Shown here one piece after another: positions 47,444-57,552 of a stretch of DNA of 64,000 nt. A program made the translations under genes and the position numbers. Source of the stretch: Bacteroidota bacterium (GTDB lineage Bacteria > Bacteroidota > Bacteroidia > AKYH767-A > OLB10). The stretch lies in assembly GCA_016717325.1 (NCBI GenBank), contig JADKFV010000003.1:248001-312000 (forward strand). The letters are read 5' to 3'. Numbering within the stretch: the stretch's first letter is position 1; each line of letters begins with the position of its first letter. The notes under the pieces were generated by a model. That model was not told the DNA's origin. It worked only from the letters and a program-made list of their open reading frames with translations, and made no database searches.

Positions 47444-48907
47444 ATGAAATTGCTTAAAGACATATTATATAAAGTTGCCATCACCGAAGTGTATGGTTCT
47501 ACTGATATGTTTATCAACGATGTCACATTTAGTACTGATGCCGTTGCCGAAAGCGATGTGTTTGTAGCAATAAAGGGATTAAAGTTTGACGGGCATTCGT
47601 TTATTGAAAGTGCTATTAAGCAAGGTTGTGCCGCTGTTATTTGCGAAAGTCTTCCGGTAAATATTGTAAAAGGAATTACTTATGTAAAAGTAAAAAGCAG
47701 CCGCGAGGCATTGGCATATATGTCGGCAAATTTTTTCAATAACCCTTCTGAAAGAATCAAACTTATTGGAGTTACCGGTACAAATGGTAAAACAACAACG
47801 GTTAGTTTGTTGCATAATTTATTTGCAGAAAGCGGAAAGAAATGTGGACTTATATCAACTGTTGGAATACTGATTGGCAATAAAAAAATAGAAGCTACAC
47901 ATACTACTCCCGATGCATATCAACTTAACAAGTTGCTGAATGATATGGTTGTAGATGGATGTGAATACTGTTTTATGGAAGTAAGTTCACATGCTGTAGT
48001 TCAACATCGTGTTACAGGAATCCATTTTACCGGAGGTGTATTTACCAATATAACACATGATCATCTTGATTTTCACATAACATTTGCCGAGTACTTAAAA
48101 GCTAAAAAAGGTTTCTTCGATATGTTGCCCGAAACTGCATTTGCCATTGTGAACAACGATGATAAAAATGGTCTGGTAATGTTGCAAAATTGCAGAGCGC
48201 GAAAAATCACCTACTCAATAAGAACTGACAGCAACTTTAAATGCCGCATCATCGAAAATAGTTTTGGTGGACTGATGTTGCAAATAAAACATCACGAAAT
48301 TTTATTCCGGTTAATTGGAAGTTTTAATGCATATAATATTACAAGTGTTTTTGCTGTGGCAATGGAATTGGGTCTCGATGAAATGACTACGCTTATTATA
48401 CTATCGAAATTAAGTGCACCCGAAGGACGTCTTCAATATACCATTTCAGCGAATAAAGTAACAGGCATTGTTGATTATGCGCATACTCCTGATGCATTGG
48501 AAAATGTATTAAGCACTATCAAAGATATTCGTAATGGAAACGAAAAAATAATAACCGTAGTAGGATGTGGTGGCGATAGAGACGCAGCCAAGCGCCCCCT
48601 TATGGCACGCATTGCCTGCGACTTCAGCGATAAAGTGATACTCACTTCCGATAACCCCCGCAGCGAAGATCCCAACGATATTTTGAAACAAATGCAGGAA
48701 GGTGTGCCTGTAAAACATGCGAAAAAAACATTATCCATTGCCGATAGGGGCGAAGCTATAAAGGCTGCGTGCAGTATGGCAACCAAGGGTGATATTATTT
48801 TAATAGCAGGTAAAGGCCACGAAAAATATCAGGAAATAAAAGGCGTAAAAAATCCCTTTGACGATATGCAAGTTTTAGTAGAATCTTTAAATCTGTTTGA
48901 AAACTAA
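47444..48907 (+). CDS. murE: UDP-MurNAc-L-Ala-D-Glu--2,6-diaminopimelate ligase
   Basis: Adds the third amino acid of the peptidoglycan stem peptide. 487 residues: an N-terminal UDP-binding domain, ATP loop GVTGTNGKTTTVSLLHN, THTTPDAYQLNKLL, EVSSHAVVQHRV, and the specificity motif TSDNPRSEDP; DNPR is the meso-diaminopimelate signature, so the wall should contain mDAP. Its stop and the mraY start overlap (TAATG at 48905-48909). Confidence 0.96.
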   Translation: MKLLKDILYKVAITEVYGSTDMFINDVTFSTDAVAESDVFVAIKGLKFDGHSFIESAIKQGCAAVICESLPVNIVKGITYVKVKSSREALAYMSANFFNNPSERIKLIGVTGTNGKTTTVSLLHNLFAESGKKCGLISTVGILIGNKKIEATHTTPDAYQLNKLLNDMVVDGCEYCFMEVSSHAVVQHRVTGIHFTGGVFTNITHDHLDFHITFAEYLKAKKGFFDMLPETAFAIVNNDDKNGLVMLQNCRARKITYSIRTDSNFKCRIIENSFGGLMLQIKHHEILFRLIGSFNAYNITSVFAVAMELGLDEMTTLIILSKLSAPEGRLQYTISANKVTGIVDYAHTPDALENVLSTIKDIRNGNEKIITVVGCGGDRDAAKRPLMARIACDFSDKVILTSDNPRSEDPNDILKQMQEGVPVKHAKKTLSIADRGEAIKAACSMATKGDIILIAGKGHEKYQEIKGVKNPFDDMQVLVESLNLFEN

Positions 48908-50157
48908 TGTTGTATTACCTGTTTGAATATCTGAATCATCATTTTGATTTTCCTGGAGCCGGGGTGTTTAAGTACATTTCGTTTCGTGCATCGCTTGCAT
49001 TTATTGCGTCATTATTGTTCGCTTTATTTATTGGTAAAAGGCTGATTGTAGTTCTGCAAAATAAACAAGTAGGAGAAACCATTCGCGACTTAGGACTTGA
49101 AGGCGAAGCACAAAAAAAAGGTACCCCAACCATGGGAGGCTTAATTATTCTGGCAGCTCTATTATTACCCACAGTATTATTAGCACGCCTCGATAATGTA
49201 TACATCATCACCATGATAATTACTGCTGTGTGGTGCGGAATGATTGGGTTTATTGATGACTACATAAAAGTATTCAAGAAAGATAAAGCCGGATTGGCCG
49301 GACGTTTCAAGGTGATGGGGCAAATTGGGTTGGGCTTGATTGTAGGTTGCATTTTATATTTCAATCAATTTGTTGTTGTGCGCGAAAAAGTTCCTGCAGC
49401 ACTTATCGAAAACCTTAGTGCCTTTCCTGCTGACTTTGCAAATAATCCTACCACAACTTATGTTGCCAAAGATGTAAAATCTACCATCACCACTATTCCA
49501 TTTATTAAAGGACATGAATTTGATTATGCATCGTTACTAAAATGGACTGGCAAAAATTATAGAGATTATGCATGGCTAGCTTTTATACCTATCGTCATTT
49601 TTATTATTACTGCTGTTTCGAATGGTGCAAATATTACTGATGGTATCGATGGGCTTGCTACCGGAACTTCGGCCATCATTGGCTCGGCACTGGCTGTGTT
49701 GGCATACGTAAGTGGTAACACAGTGTTTGCCAATTATCTTAACATTATGTACTTGCCAAACGTAGGCGAGCTAATGGTTTTCAGCGGTGCATTTATTGGT
49801 GCATGTGTTGGTTTCCTTTGGTACAATTCATACCCGGCACAGGTTTTTATGGGCGATACCGGCAGCCTTGCACTGGGCGGAATTATTGCAGCTTTTGCCA
49901 TTTCTATCCGCAAAGAATTTCTTATTCCAATACTGTGTGGAATATTTCTCATCGAAAATATTTCGGTAATAATGCAAGTAGCATACTTCAAATACACCCG
50001 TAAAAAATATGGTGAAGGCAGACGCATTTTTAGAATGTCGCCTTTACATCATCATTATCAAAAACTCAATTATCACGAAAGCAAAATTGTAACAAGGTTT
50101 TGGATTATTGGAATTATGCTCGCAGCATTAAGTGTAATAACATTAAAACTGCGATAA
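48907..50157 (+). CDS. mraY: Phospho-MurNAc-pentapeptide-transferase
   Basis: Inner-membrane enzyme that transfers phospho-MurNAc-pentapeptide to undecaprenyl phosphate, giving lipid I. 416 residues and about ten helices; longer than the E. coli enzyme (about 360), as is usual in Bacteroidota, with the extra residues in a soluble loop (VVREKVPAALIENLSAFP). Motifs: GTPTMGGLIILA, GFIDDYIKVFKKD (Asp pair), NGANITDGIDGLATG, and MSPLHHHYQKL near the end. Confidence 0.96.
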   Translation: MLYYLFEYLNHHFDFPGAGVFKYISFRASLAFIASLLFALFIGKRLIVVLQNKQVGETIRDLGLEGEAQKKGTPTMGGLIILAALLLPTVLLARLDNVYIITMIITAVWCGMIGFIDDYIKVFKKDKAGLAGRFKVMGQIGLGLIVGCILYFNQFVVVREKVPAALIENLSAFPADFANNPTTTYVAKDVKSTITTIPFIKGHEFDYASLLKWTGKNYRDYAWLAFIPIVIFIITAVSNGANITDGIDGLATGTSAIIGSALAVLAYVSGNTVFANYLNIMYLPNVGELMVFSGAFIGACVGFLWYNSYPAQVFMGDTGSLALGGIIAAFAISIRKEFLIPILCGIFLIENISVIMQVAYFKYTRKKYGEGRRIFRMSPLHHHYQKLNYHESKIVTRFWIIGIMLAALSVITLKLR

Positions 50158-50181
50158 TAACTATAAGCGTATACGTACAAA

Positions 50182-51525
50182 ATGGAAAAGGCAAATAAAA
50201 TCATAGTATTAGGTGGAGGCGAAAGTGGCGTGGGTGCTGCAGTGCTTGCTGTTGCCAAAGGCTTTGATGTTTTTGTTTCGGACAAAGGTGCTATCAAACA
50301 AAACTATAAGGATAAATTGATACAGGGCAATATTGCTTTTGAAGAAGGCAAACACTCGTACGATTTATTTGAAAATGCCATTGAAGTAATAAAAAGTCCG
50401 GGCATACCAAACCATGCAGAAGCGGTGAAGTATTTTCGTGATAAGAATATTCCGGTTGTTAGTGAAATAGAGTTTGCCGCACGATACACTCACGCAAAAA
50501 AAATATGTATTACCGGTACCAATGGCAAAACAACCACAACCATGCTTACTTACCACATTCTGCAAAAGGCAGGCTACAATGTAGGATTGGCAGGCAATGT
50601 AGGAACTTCGTTGGCGCTGCAGGTTGCAGAAAATAATTTCGATTATTATGTAATCGAACTCAGTAGTTTTCAACTTGACGATATGTTTGACTTCAAAGCT
50701 GACATTGCTGTGATGCTCAATATCACTCCCGATCATTTAGATCGCTACGAATATTCTTTACAAAAATATATCGATTCTAAATTCCGCATTCTGCAAAACA
50801 TGACAGCTGATGGTGCATTCGTTTATTGCGATGACGATGCAACTATTAAGCAACAACTAATAAGAAAATTACCTCCATGCAATTTGTATCCGTTTTCGCT
50901 CAAGCGCAGCGAGAATGTTAATGCATGGGTCGAAGATGAGAAACTACACGTAACAATAAAATCAAAACAATTAATTATGTCAATTTTTGAAATCGCCATT
51001 CATGGCAAGCACAATTTGTACAATACAATGGCAGCATCAATTCCTGCCTTTTTATTGGACATCAAGGATGAGACTATCCGCGAAAGTCTGATGGATTTTC
51101 AAAATATAGAACACCGGCTGGAGTTTGTAAACTCTGTGAATGGTGTAGACTATATAAACGATTCGAAAGCAACCAATGTGAACAGTGCATGGTACGCGCT
51201 CGAAAGTATGAACAAGCCCATAGTGTGGATTGCCGGTGGACAAGACAAAGGAAACGATTATACCATTCTCGAAGAATTGGTAAAAGATAAAGTAAAAGCA
51301 ATTGTTTGCTTAGGCACCGATAATAAAAAAATAATAAAAGCCTTTGGAAAATATGTGGATATAATTGTAGAAACAGCATCGGCCGAAGAGGCTGTGAGAC
51401 AAGCCAACCATATTTCGAAAAAGGGGGATGTGGTTTTATTATCGCCTGCATGTGCAAGTTTCGATTTGTTTAAAAATTACGAAGAGCGAGGCCGCTTATT
51501 CAAAGCTGCAGTAAAATCATTATAA
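50182..51525 (+). CDS. murD: UDP-MurNAc-L-alanine--D-glutamate ligase
   Basis: Cytoplasmic Mur ligase adding D-Glu to UDP-MurNAc-L-Ala. 447 residues: N-terminal Rossmann domain (IIVLGGGESGVGAAVLA), VIKSPGIPNHAEAV, the ATP loop ITGTNGKTTTTMLTYHI (about 110-126), ITPDHLDRY, DSKATNVNSAW and SPACASFDLFKNYEERG, a MurD hallmark. Complete and intact, 24 bases after mraY. Confidence 0.96.
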   Translation: MEKANKIIVLGGGESGVGAAVLAVAKGFDVFVSDKGAIKQNYKDKLIQGNIAFEEGKHSYDLFENAIEVIKSPGIPNHAEAVKYFRDKNIPVVSEIEFAARYTHAKKICITGTNGKTTTTMLTYHILQKAGYNVGLAGNVGTSLALQVAENNFDYYVIELSSFQLDDMFDFKADIAVMLNITPDHLDRYEYSLQKYIDSKFRILQNMTADGAFVYCDDDATIKQQLIRKLPPCNLYPFSLKRSENVNAWVEDEKLHVTIKSKQLIMSIFEIAIHGKHNLYNTMAASIPAFLLDIKDETIRESLMDFQNIEHRLEFVNSVNGVDYINDSKATNVNSAWYALESMNKPIVWIAGGQDKGNDYTILEELVKDKVKAIVCLGTDNKKIIKAFGKYVDIIVETASAEEAVRQANHISKKGDVVLLSPACASFDLFKNYEERGRLFKAAVKSL

Positions 51526-51535
51526 TATAATTGTC

Positions 51536-52690
51536 ATGGTAAAAGAGTGGATAGAAAATAATCTTCGTGGCGATAAAATCATTTGGTTCATTGTTGCCGT
51601 GCTTTCGGTGTTTTCGTTGTTAGCCGTATACTCCTCTACGGGTACATTGGCTTATAAATATCAAAGCGGAAATACAGAATATTATTTTCTAAAGCATTTC
51701 TTCTTACTTGCATTAGGTTTGGTGATAATGTTTTTTGCTCACAAAATAACTTATACTGCCTATTCGAAAGTGGCGCGTGTAGGTTTGTTTGTAGTGATAC
51801 CGATGTTGCTGTTCACTTTGCTTGGTGGCACCAACCTCAATGATGCAAGCCGTTGGTTAACGCTGCCGGTGGTAGGATTAACTTTTCAAACCTCCGACTT
51901 TGCAAAGCTGGCATTGATTCTTTTTGTTGCCCGTGCACTATCGCGTAAGCAAGATGATATTGCAAATTTTAAAGAAGCCTTTCTTCCTATTATTGTTCCG
52001 GTGGTAGTTGTTTGCGGATTAATATTTCCGGCAAATTTTTCTACAGCAGCCATATTATTTACCACATGTTTGTTCCTAATGTTTATTGGCCGGGTGCGTG
52101 CACGTTTTATTTTCGGATTGTTAGGCATTGGAGTTGTTGCACTCGCTTTGTTTTTAGGAATAGCAAAATTGGTAAACTACGAAGGACGTATATCCACATG
52201 GACTAACCGCATCGAAAATTTTCGTAATGGCGATAGCGAAGATAACTATCAGGCAGAGCAAGCAAAAATCGCAATTGCCAAAGGCGGAGTAATGGGTCTG
52301 GGACCCGGCAACAGCGAAACCCGCAACTTTCTGCCTCATCCTTATTCCGATTCTATATTTCCAATTATTGCCGAGGAATATGGTTTGATAGGGCCATTCA
52401 TTGTTTTACTAATGTACATATTACTCTTTTACCGGGCAGTGGTTATGGTCCGAAAAAGCCCCAAAGCATTTGCTACACTCCTTGCGTTTGGTTGTAGTTT
52501 CAGTCTAGTGTTTCAGGCAATGATAAACATGGCCGTAGCTACAAATATATTTCCTGTGACCGGACAACCTTTGCCACTTGTAAGCATGGGAGGAACTTCT
52601 ATGTGGTTTACAAGTTTATCTATCGGTATATTATTAAGTGTGAGTCACGCAATTCAAAAAGAAGGAGGCGAAAAAGTTGCAACAGTCTAA
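51536..52690 (+). CDS. ftsW: Lipid II glycosyltransferase FtsW (SEDS family)
   Basis: Septal peptidoglycan polymerase working with the PBP at 45318. 384 residues, about ten helices. SEDS landmarks: GGTNLNDASRWLTLPVVGLT with the FQTSDFAKLALIL stretch after it, GLGPGNSETRNFLPHPYSD carrying the functional region before the last helices, IIAEEYGLIGPFIVLL, and LPLVSMGGTSMWF. The murG gene begins inside its last codons, a 14-base overlap. Confidence 0.95.
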   Translation: MVKEWIENNLRGDKIIWFIVAVLSVFSLLAVYSSTGTLAYKYQSGNTEYYFLKHFFLLALGLVIMFFAHKITYTAYSKVARVGLFVVIPMLLFTLLGGTNLNDASRWLTLPVVGLTFQTSDFAKLALILFVARALSRKQDDIANFKEAFLPIIVPVVVVCGLIFPANFSTAAILFTTCLFLMFIGRVRARFIFGLLGIGVVALALFLGIAKLVNYEGRISTWTNRIENFRNGDSEDNYQAEQAKIAIAKGGVMGLGPGNSETRNFLPHPYSDSIFPIIAEEYGLIGPFIVLLMYILLFYRAVVMVRKSPKAFATLLAFGCSFSLVFQAMINMAVATNIFPVTGQPLPLVSMGGTSMWFTSLSIGILLSVSHAIQKEGGEKVATV

Positions 52691-53786
52691 CTATAAAATA
52701 ATCATCAGTGGTGGTGGCACCGGAGGGCATATCTTTCCGGCCATTGCTATTGCCAATGCGTTGAAGGCTATCAATCAGCGACATGATATTTTATTCGTTG
52801 GTGCCAACGGCCGAATGGAAATGGAGAAAGTGCCGGCCGCAGGTTTCAAAATTATTGGACTCAACATTGCCGGTTTGCAACGTTCGTTTTCGTTAAAAAA
52901 TTTTCTTTTCCCTTTCAAATTAATCAGCAGTTTATTACAGGCAAAAAAAATAATAAAGGATTTTAAACCTGATGCCGCTGTTGGTGTTGGCGGTTACGCA
53001 AGCGGACCGTTATTATACATGGCTGCTTCAGCTAATGTGCCATGTGTTATTCAGGAGCAAAACTCCTACCCGGGTATTACAAATAAAATGCTCGCAAAGA
53101 AGGCATCAAGAATTTGTGTCGCTTATCAGGGAATGGAAAAATATTTTCCTGCCGATAAGTTAATGCTATCGGGAAATCCTGTGCGCGAAGATTTATTAAA
53201 CATTACTAATAAAAGTGCTGAAGCATTTGAATATTTCGGCCTTGATAAAAATATTAAAACCATTCTTATTGTTGGCGGCAGCCTTGGCGCGCGAACCATC
53301 AACCAAAGTATACAGCAAGAGTTAGATAAATTATTCGAAGCCGGAGTGCAGGTAATATGGCAAACCGGTAAAGCTTTTTATGATTCGGCCGTTGAGAGTG
53401 CCAGGAAATATGAAAGCAAAATTAAAGTGCATGCATTTATAAGTAAAATGGATTATGCATTTAGTGTAGCCGATGTAATTGTATCGCGTGCTGGTGCAAG
53501 TACAATTTCGGAACTGTGCATTGTTGGCAAGCCTTGTATACTTATACCATCGCCCAATGTGGCCGAAGATCATCAAACAAAAAATGCCATGGCGCTTGTA
53601 AATACAAATGCAGCATTGATGGTAACGGATGCTGCTTGCCAAAATGATTTAATAGCGGAATTGAAAAGTCTCTTGAACGATATCAATCTGCAAACTCAAC
53701 TGGCAACAAATATTAAAAAACTTGCTTTGCCCGGAAGTGCAAACGCTATTGCAAACGAAGTAATTTCTATCATACAAAAATGGTGA
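52677..53786 (+). CDS. murG: UDP-GlcNAc--lipid I N-acetylglucosaminyltransferase
   Basis: GT28 enzyme at the inner face of the membrane, converting lipid I to lipid II. 369 residues: IIISGGGTGGHIFPAIAIAN at the N-terminus, VGVGGYASGPLLYMA, IQEQNSYPGITNKMLAK, LIVGGSLGARTINQSI, and the donor-site VSRAGASTISELCIVGKP and SPNVAEDHQTKNAMAL. The start is TTG 52677 within ftsW, so translation is probably coupled; no ATG lies at a suitable place. Confidence 0.96.
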   Translation: MQQSNYKIIISGGGTGGHIFPAIAIANALKAINQRHDILFVGANGRMEMEKVPAAGFKIIGLNIAGLQRSFSLKNFLFPFKLISSLLQAKKIIKDFKPDAAVGVGGYASGPLLYMAASANVPCVIQEQNSYPGITNKMLAKKASRICVAYQGMEKYFPADKLMLSGNPVREDLLNITNKSAEAFEYFGLDKNIKTILIVGGSLGARTINQSIQQELDKLFEAGVQVIWQTGKAFYDSAVESARKYESKIKVHAFISKMDYAFSVADVIVSRAGASTISELCIVGKPCILIPSPNVAEDHQTKNAMALVNTNAALMVTDAACQNDLIAELKSLLNDINLQTQLATNIKKLALPGSANAIANEVISIIQKW

Positions 53787-55180
53787 TGCAACATATCAAT
53801 CTGCAAAATATAAAATATGTGTACATGCTTGGTATTGGCGGTATAGGGATGAGTGCGCTTGCCCGTTACTTTCATGCTATGGGTATGCAAGTGGCAGGTT
53901 ACGATAAAACCGAAACTACACTTACTCAGGAACTCATATCCGAAAACATTGCAGTGCAATATGACGATGATGTAAAAAAATTACCGGCATTTTTATCAAA
54001 TGATAATCATGAATCTTTATTGGTGATTTATACTCCGGCCATGCCGTCCGATTTAAAATTGCTGAACTATCTTAAGTTACAACAAACATTATATAAGCGC
54101 TCGCAGGTATTGGGAATGATAGCGGCAAACACAAGTACTGTAGCTGTTGCCGGAACACATGGCAAAACAACTACTTCGTGCATGGTAACACATTTGCTTA
54201 AAACCAAAGGCATACAATGTTCTGCTTTCCTGGGAGGCATTTCGAAAAATTATAATACCAATTTTATTGCCGGTTCCTTTAATCAAACTCCACATACTGT
54301 AGTAGTAGAAGCCGATGAATTTGATCGTTCGTTTCTGACATTGTTTCCAAAATACGCAATCATTACTTCGACCGATGCCGATCATCTTGACATTTACAAC
54401 ACTGCAGATGAGTTATTGAAAAGCTACAATCAATTTGCTTCACAGGTAGCCCCCGATGGTAAACTTGTATGTCGTTTGGGTTTGAAGGTTAAGGTTCCTA
54501 ACATGATAACCTATGCTATAAACGAACCTGCCGATGCCCGTGGATATAATATTAGAATTGAAAACCATGAGTATGTTTTTGACTATAGCTATAATGGCAA
54601 CAACATAAACAATATACGTAGTGGAATGCCCGGCCGTCATAATGTGGAAAATGTGGTGGCTGCAATCACTATTGCGCTGCTGCATGGTGCCGGTGTCGAT
54701 GAAATAAAGCAGGGCGTGAGTTCGTTTACAGGTGTTAAAAGACGATTTGATTATCAGATAAAATCAAAAGATGTAGTTTACATTGATGACTATGCACACC
54801 ATCCTTCCGAAATAGAAGCCGCTATTAAAAGTGCAAAGGAACTTTATCCCGGTATGCATACTACAGTAATTTTTCAACCGCATTTGTATTCACGCACACG
54901 CGATTTTGCCGATGGGTTTGCCTCAAGTTTATCGCTTGCCGACAAAACTATTTTATTGCCAATATATCCTGCACGCGAATTGCCAATAGCAAATGTAAAT
55001 TCGGAAATGATAAAAAATAAAATGACAGGCGAATGTGAGCTGTGCGAAAAAAGTGATATACTAGAAATGCTGACTAGCTCGAAAACCGCACTTGTCATGA
55101 CTTTGGGGGCAGGCGATATTGACACCTTTGTTGCTCCTGTGCGCCAATTGCTGAATAAAAAAATAAATGCTCACCAATAA
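53780..55180 (+). CDS. murC: UDP-N-acetylmuramate--L-alanine ligase
   Basis: First Mur ligase, adding L-Ala to UDP-MurNAc. 466 residues: YMLGIGGIGMSALARYF, the ATP loop VAGTHGKTTTSCMVTHLL (about 117-134), EADEFDRSFL, TSTDADHLDIYN, YIDDYAHHPSEIEAAI and FQPHLYSRT. The start may be ATG 53780 or ATG 53786; both overlap the murG stop. The stop is immediately followed by the ftsQ ATG. Confidence 0.96.
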   Translation: MVMQHINLQNIKYVYMLGIGGIGMSALARYFHAMGMQVAGYDKTETTLTQELISENIAVQYDDDVKKLPAFLSNDNHESLLVIYTPAMPSDLKLLNYLKLQQTLYKRSQVLGMIAANTSTVAVAGTHGKTTTSCMVTHLLKTKGIQCSAFLGGISKNYNTNFIAGSFNQTPHTVVVEADEFDRSFLTLFPKYAIITSTDADHLDIYNTADELLKSYNQFASQVAPDGKLVCRLGLKVKVPNMITYAINEPADARGYNIRIENHEYVFDYSYNGNNINNIRSGMPGRHNVENVVAAITIALLHGAGVDEIKQGVSSFTGVKRRFDYQIKSKDVVYIDDYAHHPSEIEAAIKSAKELYPGMHTTVIFQPHLYSRTRDFADGFASSLSLADKTILLPIYPARELPIANVNSEMIKNKMTGECELCEKSDILEMLTSSKTALVMTLGAGDIDTFVAPVRQLLNKKINAHQ

Positions 55181-56038
55181 ATGATGGCTGATATGAAACA
55201 AAAATTTAAAAAATATTTGCCTTTGGCAATTTGGATTTTGGTGGCGGCCATTACAATTACATCAGTTGCATTTGTAAATATGCAAAGCAGTAATACGGTG
55301 TGCAAAGAGTTGCAAATTAAAATTGTTGATAGTGATCAAAAAGGATTTATAGACAACAGCGATGTGATAAATATACTTCGTGAGAGCGATAAATTTCCTA
55401 CAGGAAAAAACATCGTTGATATTAACACGGCTTTGTTGGAAACTATCTTAGAAACAAATCCATACATAGAGAATGCGGAAGTATTTTCAACACTTGATGG
55501 AGTACTGCATGTGGAGGTATCGCAACGCGAACCAATCATACGTATTTTCAATGCAAATAATGAGTGTTTCTACATCGATGAAAAAGGCCATTCAATGCCT
55601 GTTTCGGACAAGTTTTCGATGAATGTGATTACTGCAAATGGATATATAAATGACAACGCAGCAAGCACAAAAATCAAAATGATAAATGATACAGAAGCTG
55701 ACACATTGAAGCAGATTAAGACGGTTGATCAACTTTTTTACATTGCCAGCTCTATCAAAAACGATACGCTTTGGAATGCACAGTTAGTGCAGATGTATGT
55801 AAACAGTAAGAACGAAATTGAATTAGTGCCGCGTGTTGGCAATCATATTATACTATTGGGGGGAGTAAATAATTTGCGCGAAAAATTTGATAAGCTTTTA
55901 ATTTTTTATCGCAAAGGGTTGAATAAAAAAGGTTGGACAGACTATGCTGCAATCAACTTGTCGTATAAGGGGCAGGTGGTAGCACTAAAGCGAACACCGA
56001 TAGTAACAGCGAAAGCCGACACAACAATTTCGAATTAA
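55181..56038 (+). CDS. ftsQ: Division protein FtsQ
   Basis: Bitopic divisome protein joining FtsL to the late recruits. 285 residues: a basic cytoplasmic tail, a membrane helix (LAIWILVAAITITSVAFV, about 13-30), a POTRA domain (IDNSDVINILRES, NPYIENAEVFSTLDGVLHVEV) and the beta domain (FYIDEKGHSMPVS). Sequence is only moderately conserved; position and topology are decisive. Adjacent to murC without a gap; ftsA follows after 36 bases. Confidence 0.9.
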   Translation: MMADMKQKFKKYLPLAIWILVAAITITSVAFVNMQSSNTVCKELQIKIVDSDQKGFIDNSDVINILRESDKFPTGKNIVDINTALLETILETNPYIENAEVFSTLDGVLHVEVSQREPIIRIFNANNECFYIDEKGHSMPVSDKFSMNVITANGYINDNAASTKIKMINDTEADTLKQIKTVDQLFYIASSIKNDTLWNAQLVQMYVNSKNEIELVPRVGNHIILLGGVNNLREKFDKLLIFYRKGLNKKGWTDYAAINLSYKGQVVALKRTPIVTAKADTTISN

Positions 56039-56074
56039 CAATAACTATATACGTACATTAGCATATAAAAGAAA

Positions 56075-57374
56075 ATGAGCAAGAATTTAATAATCGCAGG
56101 CCTCGATATTGGCACCACTAAAATATGTGCCATCGTGGGCATGAAAAATGAAAATGGTAAAGTTGAGATACTTGGAATGGGCAAGGCCGAATCGGAAGGC
56201 GTTAGCCGCGGTGTGGTTTCCAATATCGAAAAAACTATAGCCTCTATAAAGTTGGCTGTTGCTGAGGCTTCGCGTGTAAGCAATGTTGTAATCGACAATG
56301 TGTATGTAGGTATTGCCGGTGGCCACATTAAAAGTTTGCAGCACTCGGGTATGCTTACGCGCAAAGATTTGGAAACAGAAATAAGCCAGGCTGATATAGA
56401 TATTATTGTAAACGATATGCATAAGCTGGCCATGTCACCGGGCGAAGAAATTATTCATGTTATCCCTCAGGATTTCACTATCGATAGTGAACGCGGAATA
56501 AAAAGATCCCCGCGGGCATGCAGGTGTTCGCCTCGAAGCAAAATGTCATATTGTTACAGGGCAAATTACTGCGGCAAAAAACATTCACAAGTGTGTAGAG
56601 CGCAGCGGATTAAAATGTACCGACCTTATACTCGAACCACTTGCATCGGCCGATGCTGTACTTACCGAAGAAGAAAAAGAAGCAGGTGTAGTATTGATTG
56701 ATATTGGCGGTGGCACAACCGACATTGCTATTTTTCACGACAACATTATTCGTCATACAGCAGTTATTCCTTTTGGAGGAAACTCCGTTACCGATGATAT
56801 ACGTCAGGGTTGTGCACTCATACGCAAAGATGCCGAAGCATTGAAAGTAAAATTTGGAATGGCCATGCCTAACCTTGCTAAGGACAACGAAATAATTTCT
56901 ATAGCCGGAGTAAAAGGCCGTGAGCCAAAAGAGATAACTAGAAAAAATCTGGCGAATATTATTCATGCACGTATGGAAGAAATAATCGATCAGGTGTATT
57001 ACGAAATAAAAAGCTCGGGCTGGGAGCAAAAAATAATACTGGGTGCAGTTATCACCGGTGGTGGTTCGCAGTTGCAGCATATACAACAATTGTTTGAGTA
57101 TGTTACCGGTATGGATGCCCGCATAGGCTATCCATATGAACATATAGTATGTGACAAAGCTGATTTAAAAAGCCCTTCGTATGCAACAGGTGTAGGCCTT
57201 GTATTGATGGGCATAGCCGATGCAGAGAAAAATCCTCCAAAAGAAACGGTTGTTGTAAACGAACCCAAACCTGAACCAACAGTAAAAACCCGCGGCAAGT
57301 GGTTCGATATTTTTGAGAAAGGTAAAGAGAAATTGAAAACCATTCTCGAAGATGATGAGGATAAAGATTTATAA
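56075..57374 (+). CDS. ftsA: Division protein FtsA (one frameshift)
   Basis: Actin-like ATPase that tethers FtsZ to the membrane. The first frame reads ILIA-like LIIAGLDIGTTKICAIVG to HVIPQDFTIDSERGIK, then breaks at a run of five A's (56500-56504) where four keep the frame. Corrected, it reads DPRGHAGVRLEAKCHIVTGQ, AAKNIHKCVERSGLK, LEPLASADAVLTEEE and VVLIDIGGGTTDIAIF, on to a natural end. Total 433 codons without the extra A. The last residues (WFDIFEKGKEKLKTIL) form the amphipathic membrane helix. Because FtsA is normally essential and everything else is conserved, a sequencing error is far likelier than a pseudogene. Confidence 0.93.
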
Positions 57375-57410
57375 AAGCAAATTGAAAAAAAAATCGCTCA
57401 GTTAGTTTAA

Positions 57411-57523
57411 TGTCGAAAAGCTATTCTCACTTTAATTGAAACTGGAAAAAAATAAAAATTAACTATTTATATAAAGAATCGTAAGCACAAAAAATTGTCG
57501 AAAAGCTATTCTCACTTTCATTG
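57411..57523. repeat. Direct repeat of about 28 bp between ftsA and ftsZ
   Basis: TGTCGAAAAGCTATTCTCAC then TTTAATTG at 57411-57438 and TTTCATTG at 57496-57523, differing by one base, 85 bases apart. It sits in the 178-base ftsA-ftsZ gap. Could be regulatory binding sites or a local duplication; no terminator is evident between them. Confidence 0.75.
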
Positions 57524-57552
57524 TCGCTGAAACTTCACAAAACAAAAACAAT

